DNA from: an uncultured Oscillospiraceae bacterium
GTDB lineage: Bacteria; Bacillota; Clostridia; Oscillospirales; Oscillospiraceae
Reading direction: 5' to 3'
NCBI GenBank assembly: GCA_900756715.1
Contig: CAAELC010000034.1
Location: 1 to 20,985, forward strand
Length of the DNA stretch: 20,985 nt
In this document: in pieces, positions 7,268 through 15,002 of the stretch
How positions within the stretch are numbered: position 1 is the first letter of the stretch
How the letters are laid out: each line of letters opens with the position of its first letter
Program-made: the position numbers and the translations under genes
Notes under the pieces: generated by a model
What the model was told of the DNA's origin: nothing
Database searches by the model: none
The model's input: only the letters and a program-made list of their open reading frames with translations

Positions 7268-7316
7268 GGATATAGCAAGCCGCCGGGAGAGGGCGGGAGG
7301 AAAGGAAGGTCACGCA

Positions 7317-8414
7317 ATGTTTGAATTGCCGCGTTATCACGGGCCGGATCTGACGGCCCCGGAGTTCGTACAGGCGCCTCAGGTACGCTGGGAGGCCGTC
7401 AGCCGGGACGGGGTGGCGCCGGAGGGGTATCACAGCACCTCTATGTACCCGGAATATTTCAAAATCGGTGATAGCTGGCATCTGGCGGAGGAAAGCCGCA
7501 TGGATTGCTGCACCGTCCTGCGGCTGGACGGGCGGCTGGATGTGGTGGAGCTGCGAAATCTGCATCAGGGCGATCTGGTGGCGCTGGGCCGCACAGAAAA
7601 CTGCGAGGACGGTATTTACCTGCACTGCCACGGCTTTGAATCGGACGCCGGGCAGACCGGGGACAAGTTTGCTTTCCGTCAGGGCCGCAGCCGGGAAACC
7701 TCCTATGCACGGGATTACGACCGGCTGATACAGCTGCTGCGCCACGAAAAGGAACACGGCAACATCGTCTGGGTACTGGGTCCGGCCTTCGCCTTTGACT
7801 ATGACGCGCGGCGGGCCATGCAGGGGCTGGTTGAAAACGGTTATGTCCACGGCATTCTGGCGGGCAACGCACTGGCCACCCACGATCTGGAGGCGGCCCT
7901 GCTGCACACGGCGCTGGGACAGGATATTTACACCCAGCATTCTCAGCCCGGCGGGCACTATCACCATCTGGATGTGCTGAACGAGGTGCGCCGCAGCGGC
8001 TCTATCCCCCAGTTTATTCAGAACCACGACATTTCTGACGGCATTATTTACAGCGCCGTGAAAAAGGATGTTCCCTTTGTGCTGACCGGGTCCATCCGGG
8101 ACGACGGCCCGCTGCCGGAGGTCATCGGCGACGCCTATCAGGGGCAGAACGCCATGCGCGGTCTGGTGAAAAAAGCCACCACGGTCATCTGCCTTGCCAC
8201 CATGCTGCACACCATCGCCACCGGCAACATGACCCCCTCCTTCCGCGTAATGGAGGATGGCACGGTGCGGCCTGTATATCTGTACTGCGTGGATGCAGCG
8301 GAGTTCGTGGTGAACAAGCTGCTGGACCGGGGCAGTCTTTCAGCCACCACCATTGTCACCAATGTGCAGGACTTCATCACCATTCTGGCACGCGGGCTGG
8401 ATGTGATGGACTGA
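7317..8414 (+). CDS. Ornithine cyclodeaminase-like protein (TIGR00300, LOR/SDH domain)
   Basis: The reading frame is open further upstream, but the ATG at 7317 is chosen because GGAGGAAAGGAAGG precedes it closely and both candidate promoters lie before it. The 365-residue product matches the LOR/SDH conserved-domain family (TIGR00300). Recognisable parts are the N-terminal FKIGDSWHLAEESRMDCC region, and a nucleotide-binding half with VLGPAFAFDYDARRAMQGLVENGYVHGILAGNALATHDLEAALLHTALG at about 153-201, followed by QFIQNHDISDGIIYSAVKKDVPFVLTGSIRDDGPLPEV. Relatives include the NAD-dependent archaeal ornithine cyclodeaminase of Methanococcus and the C-terminal domain of cyanobacterial AgrE/ArgZ, which turn ornithine into proline and ammonia. 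Proline is a major Stickland electron acceptor, so a link with the neighbouring fermentation operon is plausible but inferred. The gene stands alone and ends at a strong terminator. Confidence 0.8.
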   Translation: MFELPRYHGPDLTAPEFVQAPQVRWEAVSRDGVAPEGYHSTSMYPEYFKIGDSWHLAEESRMDCCTVLRLDGRLDVVELRNLHQGDLVALGRTENCEDGIYLHCHGFESDAGQTGDKFAFRQGRSRETSYARDYDRLIQLLRHEKEHGNIVWVLGPAFAFDYDARRAMQGLVENGYVHGILAGNALATHDLEAALLHTALGQDIYTQHSQPGGHYHHLDVLNEVRRSGSIPQFIQNHDISDGIIYSAVKKDVPFVLTGSIRDDGPLPEVIGDAYQGQNAMRGLVKKATTVICLATMLHTIATGNMTPSFRVMEDGTVRPVYLYCVDAAEFVVNKLLDRGSLSATTIVTNVQDFITILARGLDVMD

Positions 8415-8460
8415 TGATGCCGGAAGGACGATAAATCTGCAAAATGCCCAACAAGGCTAT

Positions 8461-8500
8461 AAAAAGGGAACCCGCCGACCGAGTCGGCGGGTTCCCTTTT
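8461..8500. terminator. Bidirectional intrinsic terminator
   Basis: A perfect 14-bp stem (GGGAACCCGCCGAC at 8466-8479 with its complement at 8483-8496) closes on a 3-nt loop. It has TTTT to the right and AAAAA to the left, so it can stop transcription in both directions. It serves the rightward TIGR00300 gene and the leftward RACo/methyltransferase unit, whose last stop codon is at 8512-8514. Confidence 0.95.
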
Positions 8501-8511
8501 GTTATTGATTC

Positions 8512-9723
8512 TTAATAGATCAGGCCGTATTTTTGGGCCAGCGGTTCCAGAACCGACGCAGGCAGAGGCCCTTCGTACAAAGCGCGGCCCTGATAAAGCA
8601 GCAGCGCCTGCTCCAGCACAGCTCCGTCCCGGCAGGTGAAGCAGGTGGGACCTGTCAGCAGATACTGGCAATCCGCCAGCCACTGCAAGTCCTCCTCGGT
8701 TTCAATTCGCAGGTTGACCGGCGTTTCCGGCGCGCCGTCAGACAGGCGCTCCTCCAATTCTGCCGTGCAGGCCAATGCCGGGCCAACCGCTGTATCGGGC
8801 GGCAGGGCAAACGCCGCCTTTTCCGAGGCACACACCAGCATTCCCTCATGCTCCGGTTGAGGCGGAGTAAGCGCAAACTGCTTCAAAGCGCCGGCAAGAG
8901 CCTCCACATGGCCTTCCTCCGTGCCGCAGCAGCCGCCGAAAATGCACACGCCGCATGCTGCCATCTGCGGCAGCACCGAGACAAATTCCTCCGGCGGGCA
9001 ATTGTACACCGCCCGGCCATCCACCATTTCCGGCAGGCCCGCGTTGGGCTTGGCAATCAGCGGCACCTGTGCCCACGGGCGCAGACGGCGCAGGTTTGTC
9101 AGCATCTCCCGGGGCCCGGCGGAGCAGTTCAGACCAAAGGCATCCGCCCCCATGGCCTGCATCACCACCAATGCCGCTGCCGCATCCACGCCGGACACCG
9201 TCTTGCCCCGCTCATCGCAGGTAAAGGTCACCAGCACAGGCTTGCGGCTCACTTTTTTCACAGCCAGCAGGGCCGCCCGGGCATCGGACAGGGTCATCAT
9301 GGTTTCGATGACAAACAGGTCCACGCCGCCCGCTTCCAGTGCGGCGGCCTGCTGGGTATAGACCTCCACCAATTCGCCAAAAGTCATATCCCCCAGCGGA
9401 TAGAGAAATTTACCGGTAGGGGACAGATCTCCCGCCACCAGAGCCCGGCCCTCCACCGCCTGACGGCTGATGGACACAAGGCGGCGGTTATACTCCTCCA
9501 CCTTGCCGAAAATACCGTGTTCCTCCAGATTCACACGATTCGCCCCGAATGTGGGGGCATACACCACCTGCGAGCCAAGGGCCGCGTAGCGGCTCTGCAC
9601 CTCTGCGATAGCCTCCGGATGCTCCAGCACCCACGCCTCGGCGCACTGCCCCGGGCCAAAGCCTCTCTTTTGCAGCTGGGTGCCGGTGGCTCCATCCAGC
9701 AGCAGGGGAAATTTCAGTTCCAT
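8512..9723 (-). CDS. Homocysteine S-methyltransferase-like protein with unassigned C-terminal domain
   Basis: The open frame extends to 9942, but the ATG at 9723 is chosen because AAGGAGGAGC precedes it, the upstream part overlaps the RACo gene, and the protein then opens with the family start MELKFPLLLDGATGTQLQKRG. The product has 403 residues. Residues 1-285 form a homocysteine methyltransferase barrel with Cys200 (GLNCSAGP) and the Cys265-Cys266 pair (GGCCGT), the three zinc ligands that activate homocysteine thiol in BHMT and the first module of MetH. Residues about 290-403 match no domain I recognise. No folate or B12 module is fused to it, so it probably works with a separate corrinoid protein, most likely the UroD-corrinoid fusion at 11937-13664. 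It is the second gene of an operon with the corrinoid activase, 23 nt apart. The methyl acceptor could be homocysteine or another thiol. Confidence 0.82.
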   Translation of the reverse strand: MELKFPLLLDGATGTQLQKRGFGPGQCAEAWVLEHPEAIAEVQSRYAALGSQVVYAPTFGANRVNLEEHGIFGKVEEYNRRLVSISRQAVEGRALVAGDLSPTGKFLYPLGDMTFGELVEVYTQQAAALEAGGVDLFVIETMMTLSDARAALLAVKKVSRKPVLVTFTCDERGKTVSGVDAAAALVVMQAMGADAFGLNCSAGPREMLTNLRRLRPWAQVPLIAKPNAGLPEMVDGRAVYNCPPEEFVSVLPQMAACGVCIFGGCCGTEEGHVEALAGALKQFALTPPQPEHEGMLVCASEKAAFALPPDTAVGPALACTAELEERLSDGAPETPVNLRIETEEDLQWLADCQYLLTGPTCFTCRDGAVLEQALLLYQGRALYEGPLPASVLEPLAQKYGLIY

Positions 9724-9746
9724 ATGTAGCTCCTCCTTCTCCCCTT

Positions 9747-11273
9747 TTACAGCAGGGGCTCTTGTGAAAACAACAGCTGTTCCGGAAACAGGCGGCTGAA
9801 ATCTCCGTCGCCGGATAGCTCGATATACCGGCAGCTGCGCCGGATGGCTTCCGCCCGGTTCCGGGCGGACAAGTCCGTTAAAAACAGGGCGGCGCCGCGA
9901 AGGGCGGCATTCCCCACCGACTGTCCGCGCTCTGTCAGGCACCGCGGCAACATTCCCAGCGCCGCAGCGGCAGGCAGGCTGAGATGGGCCCCCAGCTGAC
10001 CCGCCAGCGTCAGCGAGTCCACCTCCTCCGCCCGAAGTCCTGCCCGCAGCAAAAGCACCTGCACCCCGGCGGCCACGGCCCCCTTGGCAAGCTGCACCTG
10101 CCGCACATCCGCAGCGGTAAGATAAACGCTCCTATCCTCCGTCAGGTAAACAACCCCGTTGCCGTCCGCGTCCCGCTCCAACCGAAGCCCCGGCACCGCA
10201 GGGGCCTCCTCCGGCGGCAGCAGACGGCCCGCCGCATCAACAACCTCAAGAGCAAGCAGCGCTGCCGTCAGCTCCAGCAGGCCTGCGCCGCAGATGCCCC
10301 GGGCAGGACCAGGCGGGGCAGTTTCAATGAGCAGGCGTCCGCCTTCCGCCCGGGCATGGCACACGGCCCCCGGGCCGTAGGTCATGCCGCAGGTAATGCC
10401 CGCCCCTTCAAAGGCGGGCCCGCAGGCCACGGCGCAGCACAAAAAGCCATCTCTTCCGCCCAGCGCCATTTCGCCATTGGTCCCCACATCCAGAAACAGA
10501 TGTTGGCCTGGGCGGTCAGCCAGACCGCTGGCTGCCAGTCCGGCGGTGATGTCGCCGCCCACATAGCCCGCCACACAAGGAGCGTAGAGCAGCGGTCGTC
10601 CCGCCAGCCGGTCGCCTTCTTCCTCCGTAAACAGGGAGAGGGGCACGAACGGAGCGCGGCCAATAGACGAGGGACTGAGCCCCCGGAAAATATGCTGCAT
10701 CACTGTGTTTCCGGCAAGGGAAACAGTCTCCACCTGCGGCCACTGAAGGGCACATTGGCTTAAAAGCGACTCCAGCATATCCTGCACCTGACGGCGGGAA
10801 AGCCGGCTCAGCAGCGCCAGCGCCGGAGGCCGGCGGTCGATGTAGGCAATGCGGCTGAGGACATCGCCGCCGTAGGGGGCCAGCGCACTGCGCCGCTGGC
10901 ATCGAGCCAGCACACGCCCCTCCGGCAGGGACAGCAGCGCAGCCTCCACCGTGGTAGTTCCCAAGTCCACTGCCGCGCCAATGCGCTGGCCGGGCGCCGC
11001 GGCCACAGATGAATGGGCACTCTCCTCCCGCGCTTCCTCAGGTAGGATAACGGAGCGGACGGCGGAAGCAGGCGTGCGGCAGGCCAGAACCTCCTTTTCC
11101 CCCGCCGGGCCGTCTATCTGCACCCGGCACTTGCCACACCGGCCCTGTCCGCCGCAGGGAGCATCCAGAAAATAGCCGCCCCGGCGCAGCACATCCAGCA
11201 GGGTTTCCCCGGACAAGGGCACTATTCCCCGGCAGTGCTGTCCCTGACGGACAAAAATGCTTGACATATCCAT
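9747..11273 (-). CDS. Reductive activator of corrinoid proteins (RACo-like, DUF4445 family)
   Basis: This 508-residue protein has an N-terminal [2Fe-2S] ferredoxin domain with Cys40, Cys46, Cys49 (APCGGQGRCGKC) and Cys65 (LACRTP). It is followed from about residue 98 by an actin-like ASKHA ATPase region (AVDLGTTTVEAALL near 100-113; FLDVGTNGEMALG in the middle) that includes the DUF4445/RACo C-terminal domain. Such proteins use ATP to re-reduce accidentally oxidised cob(II)amide to the active cob(I)amide form in corrinoid methyltransferases. It is shorter than the roughly 630-residue RACo of Carboxydothermus, mainly because the linker between the domains is short. AGGAAACCGTT precedes the ATG; a second ATG two codons later is possible. 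It heads the leftward operon of the corrinoid island, and the likely client is the fused corrinoid protein encoded divergently. Confidence 0.88.
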   Translation of the reverse strand: MDMSSIFVRQGQHCRGIVPLSGETLLDVLRRGGYFLDAPCGGQGRCGKCRVQIDGPAGEKEVLACRTPASAVRSVILPEEAREESAHSSVAAAPGQRIGAAVDLGTTTVEAALLSLPEGRVLARCQRRSALAPYGGDVLSRIAYIDRRPPALALLSRLSRRQVQDMLESLLSQCALQWPQVETVSLAGNTVMQHIFRGLSPSSIGRAPFVPLSLFTEEEGDRLAGRPLLYAPCVAGYVGGDITAGLAASGLADRPGQHLFLDVGTNGEMALGGRDGFLCCAVACGPAFEGAGITCGMTYGPGAVCHARAEGGRLLIETAPPGPARGICGAGLLELTAALLALEVVDAAGRLLPPEEAPAVPGLRLERDADGNGVVYLTEDRSVYLTAADVRQVQLAKGAVAAGVQVLLLRAGLRAEEVDSLTLAGQLGAHLSLPAAAALGMLPRCLTERGQSVGNAALRGAALFLTDLSARNRAEAIRRSCRYIELSGDGDFSRLFPEQLLFSQEPLL

Positions 11274-11289
11274 AACGGTTTCCTATAAT
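11261..11289 (+). promoter_or_regulatory. Consensus sigma-A promoter of the DUF2284-UroD-M20-transporter unit
   Basis: TTGACA (11261-11266) and TATAAT (11284-11289) are perfect and 17 nt apart. The promoter overlaps the first codons of the oppositely oriented activase gene. Expected transcription start is near 11296, which excludes the upstream in-frame ATG at 11257 as a start for the first rightward gene. Confidence 0.88.
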
Positions 11290-11332
11290 TCTTTAGAATC
11301 AGTGTTTTATCTGCATATTGTATATGTACACT

Positions 11333-11360
11333 ATCATACAGAATTTGGCCGGGATGTCAA
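11333..11360 (-). promoter_or_regulatory. Sigma-A promoter of the RACo/methyltransferase unit
   Basis: On the minus strand TTGACA (11360-11355) and TATGAT (11338-11333) are 16 nt apart. Expected start is near 11326, giving a leader of about 50 nt. It faces the rightward promoter at 11261-11289, so the two transcripts would overlap at their 5' ends. Between them lies a short AT-rich stretch with AGTGT/ACACT and TGTA/TACA half-palindromes that could bind a shared regulator. Confidence 0.75.
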
Positions 11361-11363
11361 GGC

Positions 11364-11371
11364 AAAGGAGG
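11364..11371 (+). promoter_or_regulatory. Ribosome binding site that decides a TTG start
   Basis: AAAGGAGG ends 8 nt before an in-frame TTG at 11380. No ATG or GTG in this frame lies between the expected transcription start and the conserved part of the protein with a comparable signal, so the TTG is taken as the start. Confidence 0.75.
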
Positions 11372-11379
11372 CGTTTGCG

Positions 11380-11934
11380 TTGGAAGAACTTCTGCAGCTG
11401 GCCCACACGCTGGGCTTTACCGCCGCAGCGCCCCTCGCAGCCACTCTCACGCCCCTTCCCGCCGTGCGTCAGATGTGCCGGGAAAACCGCTGCGGCTGCT
11501 ACGCCAGCCGGTGGAGTTGTCCTCCGGGCTGCGGCAGCTTTGAAACGCTTGCTGGCCGCTTGGCCCGCTGCGACCGCGGTATACTGGTTCAGACCACCGC
11601 CCGGGGACAGGACGCCTTCGATCTGGAGGCCATCCGGCTGGCAGAGCAGCGGCACAAGGAGCGGTTCTCCTCTCTGGCGCGCCGGGCAAGGCAGCTTTTC
11701 CCCGACTGCCTGCCGCTGAGTGCCGGAGGCTGCCGGTTGTGTATCCGCTGCACATATCCAAAGGCTCCGTGCCGCTTTCCCCAGCGGATGCTGCCGTCTA
11801 TGGAGGCTTACGGCCTGCTGGTGGCAGATGTGTGCCGGGCCGCTCATTTACCCTACTATTACGGTGAAAACACCGTGACTTTTACCTCCTGCGTACTGCT
11901 GGCGCGGGAGGAGCCGAAGGAAAGGAGGCCATGA
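11380..11934 (+). CDS. DUF2284 cysteine-rich predicted metal-binding protein
   Basis: From the TTG start the product has 184 residues and belongs to the DUF2284 family of predicted metal-binding proteins. The first cluster reads MCRENRCGCYASRWSCPPGCG, giving Cys33, Cys38, Cys40, Cys47 and Cys51. The second reads GGCRLCIRCTYPKAPCRFP, giving Cys118, Cys121, Cys124 and Cys131, a spacing suited to an iron-sulfur cluster. No transmembrane segment or signal peptide is visible. The biochemical role of the family is unknown to me. The gene heads the rightward corrinoid operon and its stop codon overlaps the region of the next start (ATGA), with the ribosome binding site of the next gene inside its last codons. 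A role in electron supply or corrinoid/metal handling for the fused methyltransferase is inferred only from position. Confidence 0.8.
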   Translation: MEELLQLAHTLGFTAAAPLAATLTPLPAVRQMCRENRCGCYASRWSCPPGCGSFETLAGRLARCDRGILVQTTARGQDAFDLEAIRLAEQRHKERFSSLARRARQLFPDCLPLSAGGCRLCIRCTYPKAPCRFPQRMLPSMEAYGLLVADVCRAAHLPYYYGENTVTFTSCVLLAREEPKERRP

Positions 11935-11936
11935 CC

Positions 11937-13664
11937 ATGGCCACACCGAGAGAAATTTTTCTGGAGCTTTTGAAGCCGGACGGCCACCCCAGCCGCCAGC
12001 TGGTGCAGTACGAGGCTCTGCAAATGGTGCTGGACGACCCGGTGAACGCCTATCTGCGCGCCGGGCGCACCCGGGGGCGTACCAGCAAGGATCGCTGGGG
12101 CACCATCTTCCTGTTTCCCGCCGATGCGCCGGGCGCCATGCCCCACATTACGGAGGATAACAAGGTCTGTCCCGATGTAACGCGCTGGCAGGAGTATGTT
12201 CATGCGCCCGACCTGCTGGCCAACTGCCGGGAGGGCTGGGAGCAGTGCCGTGCCCGCGCCCGGGAAAAGGCCGGCAACGAGCGTATCGTCTCCGGCTTTA
12301 TGGGTGCCGGCATTTTTGAGCAGTGCCACTATCTCATGGGCTTTGAAGACACGCTCACTGCTCTGTATGAGCATCCGGAGGAGATGCACCAGCTGATCGA
12401 CTACATCACCGACTACCGCCTGACCTTTGCAAAGCTTCTCATCGACGGTCTGCAGCCGGAGCTGCTGTTCACCCACGACGACTGGGGCACCAAGGACTCC
12501 CTGTTCATGCAGCCCGAGCTGTGGCGGGAGTTTTTCAAGGAGCCCTACCGCCGGTTTTACGGCTATATCCGCTCCCGGGGCGTGATTGCCGTGCACCATG
12601 CGGACTCCTATCTGGTGCCCATTGTGGAGGATATGGCCGAAATTGGCATTCAGGTGTGGCAGGGGGTTCTGCCGGAAAACGACATTCCCGCCCTGCAGCG
12701 GCAGCTTCAGGGCCGCATGGTGCTCATGGGCGGCGTAGGCGCCGCGCTGGACCGGGAAGACGCCGAGGCCGAAGAAATCCGTGCCGGCGTGGATGAAGTG
12801 CTGCACCAGTGCTGCCCCGGCGGGCATTTCATTCCCAGCATCACCTACGGTATGCCGGGCGCCGTGTTCCCGCAGGTTGATCCGGTCATTGACGAAACCA
12901 TCCGGGCCTATAACGGGCAGGTGCATCTGCCCCGGCTGTACCTGTCCCATCCGGTACACAGAGTCCGGGCCGCAGAGATTACCGCCGCCCCGGACACTTC
13001 CGCCGCCGAGGAAACGGCACTGCTGCCCCGGCTGTCTCAGGCGCTGCGCCGGGGGCAGACCAAGCGGGTGCTGCAGCTGACCGAGCAGGCCCTTGCCGAA
13101 GGCATTCCCGCCGAAGAAATTCTTTCCGGCGGGTTGGTGGACGGCATGAACCGGCTGGGCGAGGATTTTTCCGCCAAGCGGGCCTTTGTGCCGGAAATGC
13201 TTCTGGCTGCCCGATGCATGACTGCCGCCATGGAGCGGCTGAAACCGCTGATGCAGTCCGGCAGCGGTGAAAAGCTGGGGCGGGTCTGCCTTGGCACCGT
13301 CCGGGGCGACATGCACGACATCGGCAAGAATCTGGTAAAAATCATGATGGAAGGCAGCGGACTGGAGGTCATTGATCTGGGGGTGGATGTATCGCCGGAG
13401 GATATGGTGTGCACGGCTCAGGCGCAGCATTGCGACATCATTGCCTGCTCCGCTCTGCTGACGACCACCATGGATGAAATGCGCCGGGTGGTGGAGCTGG
13501 CCAATCAGGCCCACATCCGGGAAAAGGTGAAGATTATGGTAGGCGGTGCCCCCATCTCCCAGTCCTTCTGCGACGAAATCGGCGCCGACGCCTACACTGA
13601 GGACGCGGCGCAGGCCGCCCGCTGTGCAGCCCGTCTGCTGCAAAAGTCTGAACGAAATAGTTGA
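11937..13664 (+). CDS. UroD-type methyltransferase fused to a corrinoid-binding domain
   Basis: Two ATGs are possible, at 11931 and 11937; the second is chosen because AAAGGAGG (11921-11928) is 8 nt from it but only 2 nt from the first. The product has 575 residues. Residues 1 to about 345 form a uroporphyrinogen-decarboxylase-like barrel of the kind used by MtaA/MtbA/CmuA methyltransferases. About 362-445 form the helical cap and 448-571 the B12-binding Rossmann domain of MtaC/MetH-type corrinoid proteins. The cobalt ligand is His460 in GDMHDIGKNLV, followed by SALLTTTM (505-512) and VGGAP (535-539). The UroD part has HHADS at 220-224 where MtaA/MtbA carry a zinc-binding His-x-Cys, so the zinc chemistry may differ. 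The domain order matches chloromethane methyltransferase CmuA. It should take a methyl group from an unknown substrate onto its own corrinoid; the encoded activase and homocysteine-methyltransferase-like protein are the natural partners. Confidence 0.86.
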   Translation: MATPREIFLELLKPDGHPSRQLVQYEALQMVLDDPVNAYLRAGRTRGRTSKDRWGTIFLFPADAPGAMPHITEDNKVCPDVTRWQEYVHAPDLLANCREGWEQCRARAREKAGNERIVSGFMGAGIFEQCHYLMGFEDTLTALYEHPEEMHQLIDYITDYRLTFAKLLIDGLQPELLFTHDDWGTKDSLFMQPELWREFFKEPYRRFYGYIRSRGVIAVHHADSYLVPIVEDMAEIGIQVWQGVLPENDIPALQRQLQGRMVLMGGVGAALDREDAEAEEIRAGVDEVLHQCCPGGHFIPSITYGMPGAVFPQVDPVIDETIRAYNGQVHLPRLYLSHPVHRVRAAEITAAPDTSAAEETALLPRLSQALRRGQTKRVLQLTEQALAEGIPAEEILSGGLVDGMNRLGEDFSAKRAFVPEMLLAARCMTAAMERLKPLMQSGSGEKLGRVCLGTVRGDMHDIGKNLVKIMMEGSGLEVIDLGVDVSPEDMVCTAQAQHCDIIACSALLTTTMDEMRRVVELANQAHIREKVKIMVGGAPISQSFCDEIGADAYTEDAAQAARCAARLLQKSERNS

Positions 13665-13676
13665 GGAGCATCTACG

Positions 13677-14999
13677 ATGGAAGATACACGAGCAGAACGC
13701 TATGCCCGGACACTGGCAGAACTGATCCGCTGTGAAACCGTGTCGGTGATCGGCCAGACAGGCGGCGAAAAGTTTGACCGTTTTCACCGGCTTTTACAGG
13801 AAACCTTTCCCCATCTTTTTGCAGCCGCTCAGTTAGAAGAATTTGATGGCAGCCTGCTGCTGCGCTGGCCCGGTCAAACCCGGGAGATGCCCATCCTGCT
13901 GATGAGCCACCACGATGTGGTGGAGGCCAGCGGCCCCTGGAGCCACCCGCCCTTTGCCGGGGAGATGGACGGCGGCCGTCTGTGGGGGCGGGGCACGCTG
14001 GATACCAAAGGCAGCCTCTGGGCCATGCTGCAGGCAGCAGAGGAGCTGGCAGCAGAGGGCTTTGTGCCCCGGTGTGATATATGGTTTGAATCCGCCTGCA
14101 CCGAGGAAACTGACGGCGCCGGCGCCGACCGCATCTCTCAGGAACTACAGAAGCGGGGCGTTCGGTTCAGGATGACGCTGGACGAGGGCGGCATGATTAT
14201 GGCGGACCCTCTGGGCAGCGGCGGAGGCGGCACCTTCGCCATGATTGGCGTAGGCGAAAAAGGCTGCGCAGACCTGAAATTTGTGGCCCGCTCCTCCGGC
14301 GGACATGCCTCCACTCCCGGAAAGAACACCCCGCTGGTGCGGCTTGGCAAATTTATGGCTGCTGCCGAAAGCGGCAGCTGTTTTAAGGCGGAGCTTTCCC
14401 CTGTGGTGGAGGAAATGCTGCGCCGCATGGCTCCCACCGTTTCCGGTCCCACCGGGAAGCTGATGGCAAACGCCGGGAAATTCCGCGGGCCGTTATGCGC
14501 CGCCATTCCCAGGCTGTCGACCACGGCAGGGGCTATGCTGAAAACCACCCTGGCCTTCACCATGGCGCAGGGCTCTCAGGGGCGGAATGTGCTGCCGCAG
14601 GAGGCGTGGATCATCGGCAACATGCGCTATTCCCACCATCAGGGGCGGGAGGACAGCATCGCCAGAATTCAGGCGCTGGCCAAAAAATATGACATTGAAA
14701 CACAGGTGCTGGACGGCGGCACCCCCTCACACATAACGGATTACAGAAGTCCGGGCTTCCGGCTGGTGGAGGAGGCCGTGGGGCAGGTGTTCCCCGGCGT
14801 TATCCCCGCCCCCTATATCATGACCGGGGCCAGCGACAGCCGCTATTTCAGCCGGGTCAGCGATTGCTGCATCCGTTTCGCTCCCTTCCGCATTGACCAG
14901 CAGCAGCTGGCCAGCATCCACGGCGTGGACGAAAACATCAACATAGATACGCTGCCCGGTGCGGTAGATTTTTATCAATTCATCATTCGGAGGGCCTGA
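13677..14999 (+). CDS. M20 family metallopeptidase (CPS1/PM20D1-like N-acyl amino acid hydrolase)
   Basis: This 440-residue cytoplasmic di-zinc hydrolase has the M20 ligand set: His78 (SHHDVV), Asp109 (RGTLDTKG), the Glu143-Glu144 pair (TEETDG), Asp169 (TLDEGG) and His415 (SIHGVDE). The stretches SHHDVVEASGPWSHPPFAG and TGASDSRYFSRVSDCCIRFAPF resemble carboxypeptidase S and PM20D1, which cleave peptides or N-acyl amino acids. There is no signal peptide, so it acts on imported substrate. GAGGAG precedes the ATG, 12 nt separate it from the methyltransferase gene, and the transporter gene starts 3 nt after its stop. Lying between a methyltransferase and a transporter, it probably hydrolyses the imported compound before or after demethylation. 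That link is inference. Confidence 0.88.
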   Translation: MEDTRAERYARTLAELIRCETVSVIGQTGGEKFDRFHRLLQETFPHLFAAAQLEEFDGSLLLRWPGQTREMPILLMSHHDVVEASGPWSHPPFAGEMDGGRLWGRGTLDTKGSLWAMLQAAEELAAEGFVPRCDIWFESACTEETDGAGADRISQELQKRGVRFRMTLDEGGMIMADPLGSGGGGTFAMIGVGEKGCADLKFVARSSGGHASTPGKNTPLVRLGKFMAAAESGSCFKAELSPVVEEMLRRMAPTVSGPTGKLMANAGKFRGPLCAAIPRLSTTAGAMLKTTLAFTMAQGSQGRNVLPQEAWIIGNMRYSHHQGREDSIARIQALAKKYDIETQVLDGGTPSHITDYRSPGFRLVEEAVGQVFPGVIPAPYIMTGASDSRYFSRVSDCCIRFAPFRIDQQQLASIHGVDENINIDTLPGAVDFYQFIIRRA

Positions 15000-15002
15000 T
15001 TT

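Larger units (their letters stand above)
6935..7316. other. Intergenic control region between divergent hadI and TIGR00300 genes
   Basis: This 382-bp gap is strongly AT-rich compared with the GC-rich genes on both sides. It holds the leftward promoter and operator for the hadI operon, two candidate rightward promoters (7123-7152 and 7239-7267), and a 6-bp inverted repeat GCGCAA/TTGCGC with a 10-nt spacer at 7223-7244 that overlaps the nearer -35 box. The middle (about 7020-7120) shows only AT-rich sequence and a short AAATAA/TTATTT palindrome. No riboswitch or RNA gene was recognised. Confidence 0.75.

Noticed and set aside
7137..8210. 357-codon minus-strand frame opposite the TIGR00300 gene
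   Set aside because: It would read through the AT-rich control region and has no family motifs; the plus-strand gene is clear.
9724..9942. N-terminal extension of the homocysteine methyltransferase frame
   Set aside because: Arg/Pro-rich translation that overlaps the activase gene; the ATG at 9723 has a strong ribosome binding site and the family start.
11274..11379. Cobalamin riboswitch upstream of the corrinoid genes
   Set aside because: The gap is only about 106 nt, is filled by two promoters, and shows no B12-box-like sequence or large fold.
11859..13787. 642-codon minus-strand frame across the UroD-corrinoid gene
   Set aside because: Low-complexity His/Gly/Gln-rich translation typical of an antisense shadow; the plus strand encodes a clear two-domain enzyme.
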